The notes under the pieces were generated by a model. The model was not told the origin of the DNA. It did not search any database and was given only the letters and a program-made list of their open reading frames with translations. A program made the position numbers and the translations under genes. A stretch of 64,000 nt of DNA from Lysobacteraceae bacterium (lineage in GTDB: Bacteria; Pseudomonadota; Gammaproteobacteria; Xanthomonadales; Xanthomonadaceae). How positions within the stretch are numbered: position 1 is the first letter of the stretch; the number at the start of each line of letters is the position of its first letter. Shown here piece by piece: positions 52,822 to 63,659 of this stretch. Location: the NCBI GenBank assembly GCA_026005075.1, contig BPKJ01000001.1:620001-684000 (forward strand), written 5' to 3'.

Positions 52822-55270
52822 GCGCCTGGCGGCGGGACGCCTCGGCGCGCGCCTCTGGCGGGGCGCCGCCCGGCGGAAGTTCGCTCAGGGTCTGCAGCGC
52901 GGCGCGTGTCTCCGGGGCCTGCGCGCCGAACCCGCGCTGCAGCGAAGGCAGCGCCTGCTCCACCCAGCCTCGGGCTTCGTCCGGCCGGCCCTGGGCGAGG
53001 CGAAGCCGGGCCATGGTGTGCTGCCAGATTGCATAGCGGGGGTGGTCCGGGCCGAGGCTGCGCAGCAGGACCTCGCCCGCGTCGTGCAGCAGCGCCTCGG
53101 CCTGTGGCAGACGCCCGGCAGCGAGCGCATTGCGGGCCCGGTTGTGCAGGACGATGCCGACCAGCGAGTGCCGGTCCCCGCGCGCGCGCCGCATGGCCTG
53201 CTCGGCCTGCGCGTAGAGCGTCTCCGCCTCGCCGTGCCGCCCCTGCGCCTCCAGCACGCTGGCAAGGCCATTGGCCGCGGTCGCGGTGTCCGCCGCGTCC
53301 TCGCCCAGACGCTCGCGGAAGATCCGCAGGGCCTGCTGGTAATGGGCGCGGGCCTCGTCCAGCCTGGCCGCCCCGCCCCGGCGCAGCAGGAAGGCCCCGA
53401 GGTTGCTGAGGTCGATGGCCAAGCCCACGCTGTCGCCGCCGAACAGCTGCTCGCTGAGGCGGACCATCTCTCGGCGGTGCTGCTCGGCGCGGTCGAGGTT
53501 GCCGGCCAGCGCCTCCGCGAGGGCGAGATCGGACAGGGTGATGGCCGTGCGCGCATCCCCCTCGCCCCACAGCTGGATCGCGAGCCGGTAGGCCTCGCGG
53601 AGCGGCGCGGCCGCGGCATCGCCTTGCTGCGCCTTGACCGCGAGGCGTCCGCTCAGGCGGTACCAGGTGTAGAGGAGTTCGGCATCGCCCGAACGCCCAA
53701 TCTCGGGCCACAGGTGCTGGAGCAGTTCCTGCGCGTCCCTGCCGCGATCGAGGTTCTCGAAGACCTCGACCCGCAGCATCGCCGTCCGCAGCGCCAGCGC
53801 CGAGGATCCGGCAAGCGGCCAGCGCCGGGCGACGGCGTCGATCGCCGCGGTGGCCTCGTCCCATCGCTCCAGATCGATCAGGGCCTGGGCCCGCTCCAGC
53901 TCGAGTCGATCGCCCGCCTCGGCGGGCAAGCCCACCCGGGCGGCCATGCGCACGGCCTCGGTACGTGTCTCGAGGGCGTCCTCCCACAGTTCGAGGTTGG
54001 CCTGCACCTCTGCCAGCCGGGTCAACAGGCGCAGCTTGACCTCGGGGTCCAGCTCGCGTTCCACGGTGCGCTGCGCGCTGCGGGCAAGCAGTTCGCGCAC
54101 GCTCATGCTCGCGCCTGGGTAGGTATAGGGGTCGGCCGCCTGGAAGGTGGCCAGCAGCAGCCCCGCGGTCTGCTGCGCGATGTCCCGCTGGCGCAGGGCC
54201 TCGCGGTACTGGATGGCAAGCTGGACCCCGAGCACCACCAGCGCCAGCGCGGCCCCGGCCACCACCGCCGAGACCAGCGCATGCCGGCGCATGGCGCACA
54301 GCATCCGGTAGCCCGTCGCCGTGGAGTACTCCTCCACCGGTTCGCCGGCAAGCCAGCGCTCCAGCGCCCGCGCCAGCTGGGCGGCACTGTCGTGACGCTG
54401 CTCGCGATCGACCCGGGTGGCGCGATCGATGACCGCGTCCAGCTCATCGCAACGAAGGCGGGACAGACCGGGCGGTGCGTTCATCCGCAGGGGCCGCAGG
54501 TCGGCACGCCCCGCCATCGCCTGCAACTGCCGCTTCAAAGGATTTGCCGTCGGCTCGATGCGGGTGAACCGGGTTTCCGCGATCAGCTCGTAGAGCAGCA
54601 CGCCGAGACTGAACACGTCGGTGCGGGTGTCGAGATCGGTCAGCCCGGCCGCCTGTTCCGGGCTCATGTAGCCCGGCGTGCCGGCCTGGCTCACCCCACC
54701 GGACTGGCTCATCGGGCGCGCAATGCCGAAGTCGATGATCTTCGGCTGAATGCGCCCCTCGACCTCCACCAGCATGAGGTTGGAGGGCTTGAGGTCGCAG
54801 TGGATCACACCGCGGCGATGGGCATGCTCGACACCGTGGCAGAACTCGATGAAGAGCGCGACCCGCTGCCGCGCGTCGAGCCCGCGCCGACGCACGAAGT
54901 CGATCAGCGTGCCGCCCTCGACGTGCTCCATCACGAAATACGGGGCACCGTCGTCGAGGGTGCCGGCATCGAAGAGCTGGGCGATGGCGGGGTGGCTCAT
55001 GCGCGCAAGGACCTGGCGCTCGAGCTGGAAACGGGACAACTCGACCGCGTCGAGGCGGCGTTCGCGGCAGACCTTGATCGCCACCTGCCGCTGCACCGGC
55101 TCGGTCTGGCTGGCGAGGTAGACCTCCCCCATGCCGCCCCGCCCGAGCAGGCCTTCGATGCGGTAGCGTCCGATCCGGAAGCCCGCGGAAAGCTGCGCTG
55201 ACGCGTCGGCCTGCGCCTGGACGCCGGTGTCCAGCCGCTCGGTCGGCTCGGTTTGGTTGCGACCCGTCAT
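52739..55270 (-). CDS. Ser/Thr protein kinase with TM helix and C-terminal TPR-like repeats
   Basis: YRIEGLLGRGGMGEVYLA, VAIKVCRE, GVIHCDLKPSNLMLVE, IIDFGIARPMSQSGG, GTPGYMSPEQAAG; TM near AVVAGAALALVVLGVQLAI; TPR-like C-terminus. Confidence 0.9.
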   Translation of the reverse strand: MTGRNQTEPTERLDTGVQAQADASAQLSAGFRIGRYRIEGLLGRGGMGEVYLASQTEPVQRQVAIKVCRERRLDAVELSRFQLERQVLARMSHPAIAQLFDAGTLDDGAPYFVMEHVEGGTLIDFVRRRGLDARQRVALFIEFCHGVEHAHRRGVIHCDLKPSNLMLVEVEGRIQPKIIDFGIARPMSQSGGVSQAGTPGYMSPEQAAGLTDLDTRTDVFSLGVLLYELIAETRFTRIEPTANPLKRQLQAMAGRADLRPLRMNAPPGLSRLRCDELDAVIDRATRVDREQRHDSAAQLARALERWLAGEPVEEYSTATGYRMLCAMRRHALVSAVVAGAALALVVLGVQLAIQYREALRQRDIAQQTAGLLLATFQAADPYTYPGASMSVRELLARSAQRTVERELDPEVKLRLLTRLAEVQANLELWEDALETRTEAVRMAARVGLPAEAGDRLELERAQALIDLERWDEATAAIDAVARRWPLAGSSALALRTAMLRVEVFENLDRGRDAQELLQHLWPEIGRSGDAELLYTWYRLSGRLAVKAQQGDAAAAPLREAYRLAIQLWGEGDARTAITLSDLALAEALAGNLDRAEQHRREMVRLSEQLFGGDSVGLAIDLSNLGAFLLRRGGAARLDEARAHYQQALRIFRERLGEDAADTATAANGLASVLEAQGRHGEAETLYAQAEQAMRRARGDRHSLVGIVLHNRARNALAAGRLPQAEALLHDAGEVLLRSLGPDHPRYAIWQHTMARLRLAQGRPDEARGWVEQALPSLQRGFGAQAPETRAALQTLSELPPGGAPPEARAEASRRQAPSRRSGCRPAGSAAAARSCRCRMRSCS

Positions 55271-55387
55271 GGTCGGCCCCCTGGTTGGCGTCCGCACGAG
55301 GGCGGTCACCACGGACCGCCGTCCATGGCCAAGCCTAATCGGCAGCGTCTTCCGAATCGAGCGCCGGCGGCAGCGGCGCGAGGCGGA

Positions 55388-55729
55388 TCAGCCCAGTTCG
55401 ACCTCGTCGGTGGTGAAGCTCTCCCCGCAGCCGCAGGCGGCGCGTGCGTTGGGGTTCTCGAACACGAACTCGTGGTTCAGTCCGCGGCGGACGAAGTCGA
55501 TGCGGGTGCCATCCACCCTGGCGAGGCTGTCCTCGTCCACCAGCACGCGCAGGCCGTCGATCTCGAACACGCGGTCCCGGGCGCCGACCTCGGTGGCCAC
55601 CTCCACCACGTAGCCCCAGCCGGAACAGCCGGTGCGGCGCACGCCGAAGCGCAGACCCACCGCCTCGGGGCGGGAGGCGAGGTATTGGCGGGCACGCTGC
55701 TGGGCGGCAGGGGTGAGGGTGATGGCCAT
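55388..55729 (-). CDS. IscA/HesB-family iron-sulfur cluster assembly protein
   Basis: [48 protein letters not shown]. Confidence 0.88.
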   Translation of the reverse strand: MAITLTPAAQQRARQYLASRPEAVGLRFGVRRTGCSGWGYVVEVATEVGARDRVFEIDGLRVLVDEDSLARVDGTRIDFVRRGLNHEFVFENPNARAACGCGESFTTDEVELG

Positions 55730-55848
55730 GGGCGGTTCTCCTGCGCTGGGCGGGGCCGGCCAGGGGCCGGCCTGTTACCGGAAACGGGCCGGGTTTATCA
55801 TGCCCGGCCCTGCATCCAGATGGGTCCCGACGGACCCGGAGTTCAAGC

Positions 55849-57249
<1,401 letters not shown>

Positions 57250-57297
57250 ACCCCGCCGGCGCGTCGCCGCGCGAGCGTCCGGAAAGGAGCAGCGATC

Positions 57298-57594
57298 GTG
57301 AGCGCGCCGATGATGTTCCTGCTGCTGCTCACCACCGGCATGGCGGTGACCGGCGTTGCGGGCTACCTGATCTTCGGCCCGCTGAGCTACGTGCAGGCGC
57401 GCGACCGTGGTCTGCGCATCGGTCGGCATGCCTTCTCCCCGGCCTTTCTGGTCTGGATCGCGGGCGGGCGATTCCGCGCCCTCGGTGACCCTGCCATCAG
57501 CGGCCTGGCCACCCCGGCGCGCATCCTGTGCTGGTGCTTTCTGCTCGGCATCGCCGGAACCGGGCTGATCCTGCTGCCCGAGGCCCTGCGGTGA
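57298..57594 (+). CDS. Small predicted membrane protein, unknown function
   Basis: 98 aa, two hydrophobic segments (MFLLLLTTGMAVTGVAGYLIFG; ILCWCFLLGIAGTGLILLP); GTG start after ggaaaggagc. Confidence 0.65.
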   Translation: MSAPMMFLLLLTTGMAVTGVAGYLIFGPLSYVQARDRGLRIGRHAFSPAFLVWIAGGRFRALGDPAISGLATPARILCWCFLLGIAGTGLILLPEALR

Positions 57595-57896
57595 GCGTGG
57601 TCCGCAGCCAGTGGTGGGTGGCCAGCCTTGGCAGCACGCTGGTCTGGGCACGGCTCGACCTCTTGGAGGCGGGAACCGCCCGCGTCCTCGACTGCGATGG
57701 CCGCAGCCTGCCCTACGATTCGGAGGACAGCGCGCGCGCCGCCCTGCTCGACGCCGAGTTCCGCGCCTTCGACGGGCTGGACGAGGCCGACGCCGCCCAG
57801 CTCGGCATCGACCTTGCCAGCGTGCAGCCACCGCAGGGCGAGGACCTCGAGGCCCTGCGCGCGCAGATGGTGATCAAGCTGCCCCGCCGCCAGTAG
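57591..57896 (+). CDS. Small conserved-looking protein, unknown function
   Basis: 101 aa, GTG start overlaps the upstream stop (GTGA). Confidence 0.6.
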   Translation: MSVVRSQWWVASLGSTLVWARLDLLEAGTARVLDCDGRSLPYDSEDSARAALLDAEFRAFDGLDEADAAQLGIDLASVQPPQGEDLEALRAQMVIKLPRRQ

Positions 57897-58022
57897 CCGC
57901 GGCAACCGGCCCCACTTCACCAGGTGCGCTGGCGCCGGGGCATGGGCTCATGCCTTCCCCTCTGTGCTGCGTCGCAGCATATGGTGCACACTCGGAAGCC
58001 CAACCCGTGCCTCGAGGCCACC

Positions 58023-60491
58023 GTGTCCCTTGCCATCGCTCCCGTTGCGCACAAGTTTGGCGGCTCCAGCCTGGGTGACGCCAAGCGCATCGCCCATGTC
58101 GCCGACGTGCTCACCGCGCGTTCCGATCCGGCCCAGGTCATCGTCGTCTCCGCCATGCAGGGCGTCACCGACGCGCTGATCCGGCTGGTCCGTGTGGCCA
58201 GCGAGGATGGCAGCACGGCGGAGGGCCAGCTGGACCTGCTTGCCGCGCGGCACCGGCAGACGGCGTTCCAGCTCCTCGGCGAGGCCCATGGCGAACTGGT
58301 CGAACGGCTGTGGCGCGACTGGAACGACCTGACCGCGGCGCTGCGGACCACCGCCCTGCTCGGCCATCCCTCCGCCGACCTGCTCGACTACGTGCAGGGG
58401 CTGGGCGAGGTCTGGTCGGCGCAGATCCTGACCGCCCTGCTCCGCGCCCGCGGCGAGGATGCAGGCTGGCTGGACGCGCGCGAGGTGCTGGTGGTCGAGC
58501 GTGGCCCGCTGGGTGTCGGTGTGGACTGGGCCCGCACCGGCGAGAGGCTGGCCCGCTGGCGCGAGCGGCAACCGCTGCCCGCACGCCTGGTGGTGACCGG
58601 CTTCATCGCCCGCACCTCCGACGGGCGGCCGACGACCCTCGGCCGCAATGGCAGCGACTACAGCGCCGCGATCTTCGCCCGCCTGTTCGGGGCCCGCGAA
58701 CTGCACATCTGGACCGACGTGGACGGCGTGCTGAGTGCCGATCCGCGACGGGTGCCCGATGCGGTCCTGCTGCCTGCCTTGAGCTACGAGGAGGCCTTCG
58801 AGCTCGCCTACTTCGGGGCCAAGGTGCTGCACCCGGAGACCATGAGCCCGCTGGTGAAACTCGGTACGCCGGTGTACGTGCGCAACACCTTCCGGCCCGA
58901 GCATGAAGGCACCCGGATCGGTCCCGACCCGGTCCCGGGGCCTGGTCCGGTCAAGGGCCTGACCATCGCCCCTGACCTTGCCCTGGTCGAGGTCATCGGC
59001 AGCGGCATGATCGGCGTACCCGGCACCGCGGAGAGGGTGTTCGGCGCCCTGCGTGCGGCCGGGGTGTCGGTGGTGATGATCGCCCAGGCCAGCTCGGAGC
59101 ACTCGATCTGCTGCACGGTGCGCGAGGCCGATGCGGCCCGCGCCGTGCAGGTCCTGCGCGAGGCCTTCGCCCGCGAGCTCGAGGCCGGGCTGATCCAGTC
59201 GATCACCGCGGAGGGCGGGGTGGCGGTGCTGGCCGCGGTCGGCGACGGCATGGCCGGACACCCCGGCACCGCCGCCCGGCTGTTCTCCGGGCTCGCCCGC
59301 GCCGAGGTCAACGTCCGCGCCATCGCGCAGGGCGGGACCGAGCGCAACATCTCGGTGGCGATCCGCCAGGAAGAGGCCACCCGCGCCCTGCGCGCCGTGC
59401 ATGCGGGCTTCTGGCTCTCGCCGCAGACCCTGAGCATCGGCCTGATCGGTCCAGGACAAGTGGGCAGCGAGCTGCTCGACCAGATCGCGGCCGCAGCCGC
59501 GCGGCTGCGTGCGGGCAAGCAGCTCGACCTGCGCCTTCGCGGCATCGCCGGCAGCACGCGGATGCATCTGGCCGAGCGCTGGGTGGACTGGCCCCGCTGG
59601 CGCAGCGCGTACGTCGAGTCGGGCCTGCCGGTCGACCTCGATGCCTTCGCCGCCCACATCAAGGCGCCGCACCTGCCGCACGCGATGATCATCGACTGCA
59701 CCGCCAGCGCCGAGGTCGCCCGCCACTACCCCCGCTGGCTGGCCGAGGGCATCCACGTCGTCACCCCGAACAAGCACGGCGGCAGCGCTCCCCTTGCGCA
59801 GTACCTCGCCACCCGCGCGGCCTGCACCCGGGCGCACTGGCGCTACGAGGCCACCGTCGGCGCCGGACTGCCGGTCATCGGCACCTTGCGCGATCTCATC
59901 GACACCGGTGACGAGGTGCACGCCATCGAGGGCATCCTCTCCGGAACCCTGAGCTACCTGTTCCAGCGCTACGACGGCTCGCGGCCGTTCTCGGAGCTGG
60001 TGCTGGAGGCGCGCAGCCGAGGTTTCACCGAGCCGGACCCGAGGGAGGACCTCTCCGGCATGGACGTGGCGCGCAAGCTGGTGATCCTCGCCCGCGAGTG
60101 GGGCCGCGAGATCGAGCTCGAGGATGTCGCTCTCGAGGGCCTCGTGCCCGATCCCCTCGCCCGGCTCGAGCGCGACGCCTTCCTCGAGCGCATCCACGAG
60201 CTGGACGCGCTCCTCGCCGACCGCATCCACGGCGCGCGTGGACGCGGCAAGGTGCTGCGCTTCGTGGCCCGGGTCGATGCCGAGGGGGCCCGCGTCGGCC
60301 TCGCCGAGCTGGACCAGGACCACGCCTTCGCGCACCTCAAGCCCACCGACAACGTCATCCAGTTCACCACCCGCCGCTACTGCGACAACCCGCTGGTCGT
60401 GCAGGGCCCGGGCGCCGGCACCGCGGTGACCGCGGCCGGCGTGTTCGCGGACCTGTTGCGCATCGCCCAGGCGCTGGGGGCGCAACCCTGA
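58023..60491 (+). CDS. thrA: Bifunctional aspartate kinase/homoserine dehydrogenase I
   Basis: VAHKFGGSSLGDAKRIAHVADVL; TLGRNGSDYSAAIFARLFGARELHIWTDVDGVLSADPRRV; GLIGPGQVGSELLDQI; GILSGTLSYLFQRYDG; start uncertain (ORF open to 57924). Confidence 0.95.
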   Translation: MSLAIAPVAHKFGGSSLGDAKRIAHVADVLTARSDPAQVIVVSAMQGVTDALIRLVRVASEDGSTAEGQLDLLAARHRQTAFQLLGEAHGELVERLWRDWNDLTAALRTTALLGHPSADLLDYVQGLGEVWSAQILTALLRARGEDAGWLDAREVLVVERGPLGVGVDWARTGERLARWRERQPLPARLVVTGFIARTSDGRPTTLGRNGSDYSAAIFARLFGARELHIWTDVDGVLSADPRRVPDAVLLPALSYEEAFELAYFGAKVLHPETMSPLVKLGTPVYVRNTFRPEHEGTRIGPDPVPGPGPVKGLTIAPDLALVEVIGSGMIGVPGTAERVFGALRAAGVSVVMIAQASSEHSICCTVREADAARAVQVLREAFARELEAGLIQSITAEGGVAVLAAVGDGMAGHPGTAARLFSGLARAEVNVRAIAQGGTERNISVAIRQEEATRALRAVHAGFWLSPQTLSIGLIGPGQVGSELLDQIAAAAARLRAGKQLDLRLRGIAGSTRMHLAERWVDWPRWRSAYVESGLPVDLDAFAAHIKAPHLPHAMIIDCTASAEVARHYPRWLAEGIHVVTPNKHGGSAPLAQYLATRAACTRAHWRYEATVGAGLPVIGTLRDLIDTGDEVHAIEGILSGTLSYLFQRYDGSRPFSELVLEARSRGFTEPDPREDLSGMDVARKLVILAREWGREIELEDVALEGLVPDPLARLERDAFLERIHELDALLADRIHGARGRGKVLRFVARVDAEGARVGLAELDQDHAFAHLKPTDNVIQFTTRRYCDNPLVVQGPGAGTAVTAAGVFADLLRIAQALGAQP

Positions 60492-61501
60492 TGCCGGCGC
60501 CGCGGTTCGCCCGCGACCGCGCGCTGGCCTTCGCCCCGGCCAGCGTCGGCAACATCGGCGTCGGCTTCGACCTCCTCGGCCATGCCCTCGCCGGGCCCGG
60601 CGACTGGGTCGAGGTGCGGCGCACGGCCGAGCCCGGCGTCGTGCTCGCGCCCATCGAGGGCGCCGACCGCCCGCTGCCGCAGCGCGCCGAGGACAACACC
60701 GCCGGCGCGGCGCTGCTCTCCTTCCACACCGCGCTCGGCTGCCCGGGCGGCTTCGAGGCGCGCATCCGCAAGGGCATCCCGTTCGGCTCCGGCATGGGCG
60801 GCTCGGCCGCATCGGCGGTGGCCGCCGTGGTCGCGGCCAATGCCCTCCTGGAAGAGCCCCTGCCGAGGGAGGCGCTGTACCGCCACGCGCTCGACGGCGA
60901 GGCGGTGGCCAGCGGCAGCCGGCATGGCGACAACGTCGCCCCCATCCTCCTCGGTGGCGTCGCCCTGGCCGTGGGTGAGCGCCCGCCCCTGCGCCTTCCG
61001 GTGCCGCCCGAACTGCACTGCGCCCATGTGCACCCGCACTGCGCCATCGAGACCCGCAAGGCCCGCGCCGCGCTGGCCGGCGCCTACCGGCTCGACGCGT
61101 TCGTGCGCCAGAGCGGCCACCTCGCCCTGCTGCTGCTCGGCCTGACCCGCGGTGACCGGGAGCTCATCGCCGCGGGCCTCGACGATGGCCTCATCGAGCC
61201 GCGCCGTGCCGGGCTGATCCCGGGCTTTGCCGAGGTCAAGCGCGCGGCGCTGGATCACGGGGCACTCGGCGCCTCCATCTCCGGCGCCGGGCCATCGGTG
61301 TTCGCCTGGTGCTGGGGCCGGGCCGACGCCGAACGTGTTGCGCGCGCGATGCAGGCTGCCTTCCGCGGCGCCGGACTGGACAGCGACCGGCTGGTCTGCC
61401 CGGTGGATGCCCCCGGGGCACGGGTGCACGTGCCCGGGACCGACCTGGAACCGCCGCGGCCTGCACACTGCGAATCGGAGTCCCTGCCATGCGCTTCGTA
61501 A
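60491..61501 (+). CDS. thrB: Homoserine kinase
   Basis: FAPASVGNIGVGFDLLGHAL; KGIPFGSGMGGSAASAVAAVVAAN; GASISGAGPSVFAW; overlaps thrA stop. Confidence 0.95.
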   Translation: MPAPRFARDRALAFAPASVGNIGVGFDLLGHALAGPGDWVEVRRTAEPGVVLAPIEGADRPLPQRAEDNTAGAALLSFHTALGCPGGFEARIRKGIPFGSGMGGSAASAVAAVVAANALLEEPLPREALYRHALDGEAVASGSRHGDNVAPILLGGVALAVGERPPLRLPVPPELHCAHVHPHCAIETRKARAALAGAYRLDAFVRQSGHLALLLLGLTRGDRELIAAGLDDGLIEPRRAGLIPGFAEVKRAALDHGALGASISGAGPSVFAWCWGRADAERVARAMQAAFRGAGLDSDRLVCPVDAPGARVHVPGTDLEPPRPAHCESESLPCAS

Positions 61502-62787
61502 GCACGCGCGGAACGGCCCCGCCGGTGTCGCTCTCCGAGGCCCTGAGCCAGGGCCTCGCCCCGGACGGCGGCCTGTACCTGCCCGAGTGCTGGCCCGCCC
61601 CCGAGCTCGACGGCCGGCCCCTCGGCCTGGTCGAGGCCGGCGTGCGCGTCCTGCGCGGCTTCTTTGCCGGGGACCGGCTCGAAGGGCAGCTGCCGTCCAT
61701 CTGCCGCGAGGCGCTGGACCTGCCCGCGCCGGTGGTGCCGACCCGCGACCCCGGGCTGTTCCTGCTCGAGCTCTTCCACGGCCCCACCGCCGCCTTCAAG
61801 GATTTTGCCGCCCGCTTCCTCGCCGCCTGCCTGGCCCGCCTGCGCCAGCCCGGCGATCCACTCCTTACCATCCTCGTCGCCACCAGTGGCGACACCGGCG
61901 GCGCGGTGGCCGCTGCCTTCCACCGCCGGCCCGGCTTTCGCGTCGTGGTGCTCTACCCGGACGGCAAGGTCTCGCCGCGCCAGGCGCATCAGCTGGGAGC
62001 CTTCGGCGACAACGTCCACACCTTCCGCGTCGCGGGCAGCTTCGACGACTGCCAGGCCATGGTGAAAGCGGCGCTCGGCGACCCCGCCCTGCGCGCACGC
62101 ATGGCGCTGTCCTCGGCCAACTCGATCAGCCTCGGCAGGCTGCTGCCGCAGATGAGCTACTACGCCGCCGCCGCATTGCGCTGGCAGGCCGTGCACGGCC
62201 GCCCGGCCCATTTCGTGGTGCCGACCGGCAACCTCGGCAATGCCCTCGCCGCGCTGCTGGCCCGCCGCCTCGGCCTGCCCATCGGCGAGGTGGTGCTCGC
62301 CACCAACGCCAACCGGGTGCTGCCGGACCTGCTGCGCACCGGCCGCTACCAGCCGCGGCCGTCGATCCCGACCCTCGCCAACGCGATGGACGTGGGCGCG
62401 CCGAGCAACCTCGAGCGCCTGCGCGCGCTGCACCCGGAGCTTGCCGACCTGCGCGCGCAGGTGCACGCCGACAGCGCCGACGATGCCACCATCCGCCGTG
62501 TGCTGCGGGAATCGGAGGCGCGCTACGGCACCGCGGTCTGCCCGCACACCGCCGCCGCCATCGCGGTCGCCGAACGCCTCCGCGCCGCCGGCCGCGGCGG
62601 TCCATGGATCGTCGCCGCCACCGCCCACCCCGCCAAGTTCGACACCGTGGTCGAACCCTGCCTCGGCCACCCCGTCGAGGTCCCCCCGGCGCTGGCGGCC
62701 CTGCTGGCGCGGCCGAGCCGGGCGCAGCCGCTTGCCGCCAGCCCGGCGTGCCTCAAAGCTGTACTCGCAACAGACCTGTCGGACTGA
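61489..62787 (+). CDS. thrC: Threonine synthase
   Basis: MRFVSTRGTAPPVSLSEALSQGLAPDGGLYLP; LFHGPTAAFKDFAARFLA; ATSGDTGGAVAAAF; overlaps thrB by 13 nt. Confidence 0.95.
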   Translation: MRFVSTRGTAPPVSLSEALSQGLAPDGGLYLPECWPAPELDGRPLGLVEAGVRVLRGFFAGDRLEGQLPSICREALDLPAPVVPTRDPGLFLLELFHGPTAAFKDFAARFLAACLARLRQPGDPLLTILVATSGDTGGAVAAAFHRRPGFRVVVLYPDGKVSPRQAHQLGAFGDNVHTFRVAGSFDDCQAMVKAALGDPALRARMALSSANSISLGRLLPQMSYYAAAALRWQAVHGRPAHFVVPTGNLGNALAALLARRLGLPIGEVVLATNANRVLPDLLRTGRYQPRPSIPTLANAMDVGAPSNLERLRALHPELADLRAQVHADSADDATIRRVLRESEARYGTAVCPHTAAAIAVAERLRAAGRGGPWIVAATAHPAKFDTVVEPCLGHPVEVPPALAALLARPSRAQPLAASPACLKAVLATDLSD

Positions 62788-62827
62788 ATGCGCTCATCCA
62801 CATGTACAGCCGCTGCCGGCCATTTGC

Positions 62828-63619
62828 TCAGTGCCGCACGGAGAAGTCGAAGAAGCTGTCCGTCATCCCACTGAAAAAGCCGGGTACCTGAATCTTGCTG
62901 TTTGCGGTCACGATAGCGTATTCGCCCGCTGCCAGCGGATCGGCAGGTCGCATGCTGAAAATCACGAAACCGTCCGGCGCGCCTGCCTGATCGTCCAGCG
63001 GATTGGCGACCGTCGCCACGATGCGCTCCTTGACGAACCCTGTCGAGTAGCTCATGTAGCCGCCCCCAGTGGCAATTTCTCGCGTACCGTTCCGTCTGGG
63101 CTCCAGCCGGACCAGCGTCATGTAGGCCTGGGGCTGAGCGTTCTTCGGAACTGCAACGGTGAAGGAGACATCGCCCGAGTCCACCGCCAGCTGGGCGCTG
63201 GCGCCATTGAGAACCGCGTACTGCGCAACGCCTCCAAAGCCCATGGCTCGAGCCGCGGTGCGGAAGGTAGGGCGGAGGTAACGAAGCACGTGCACCTTGC
63301 CGTCGTGTTCAAGCAGGATCTGCTCGGGATCGAAGCGCTTCGAGGCCGCAGGCTGGGCACCCGCCTCACCTGCCTTGGCAATCATGGCCTCGAGCACGGT
63401 CTGGGGTACACCTTTCTTGTTCAGTTCGATGATCGCGTCGGGGGATGTATCGAACTCTGCCTGCGAGTTCTGAATCGCCATCACGACCGTACTTTCTGGA
63501 AGCCCGCTGGACAAAAGCTTCAGCACGGCCTCGTTATCCAGCTTGTCCGAGCAGGAGGCACGCTGTGACGCCAGCGCCATCACCACCACCATCACGATGG
63601 CAAGACTTCGGTTGAACAT
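62828..63619 (-). CDS. Predicted exported protein of unknown function
   Basis: Signal peptide MFNRSLAIVMVVVMALASQRASC; helical repeat-like LDNEAVLKLLSSGLPESTVVMAIQNSQAEFDTSPDAIIELNKKGVPQTVLEAMI; lower-GC codon usage. Confidence 0.7.
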   Translation of the reverse strand: MFNRSLAIVMVVVMALASQRASCSDKLDNEAVLKLLSSGLPESTVVMAIQNSQAEFDTSPDAIIELNKKGVPQTVLEAMIAKAGEAGAQPAASKRFDPEQILLEHDGKVHVLRYLRPTFRTAARAMGFGGVAQYAVLNGASAQLAVDSGDVSFTVAVPKNAQPQAYMTLVRLEPRRNGTREIATGGGYMSYSTGFVKERIVATVANPLDDQAGAPDGFVIFSMRPADPLAAGEYAIVTANSKIQVPGFFSGMTDSFFDFSVRH

Positions 63620-63659
63620 GTGTGTGAATCTCCCCTTTGATCAGCCTTTCCCCATCGAC

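Noticed and set aside
57948-60812. 954-aa minus-strand ORF
   Set aside because: Antisense to thrA; no domain signatures, shadow frame.
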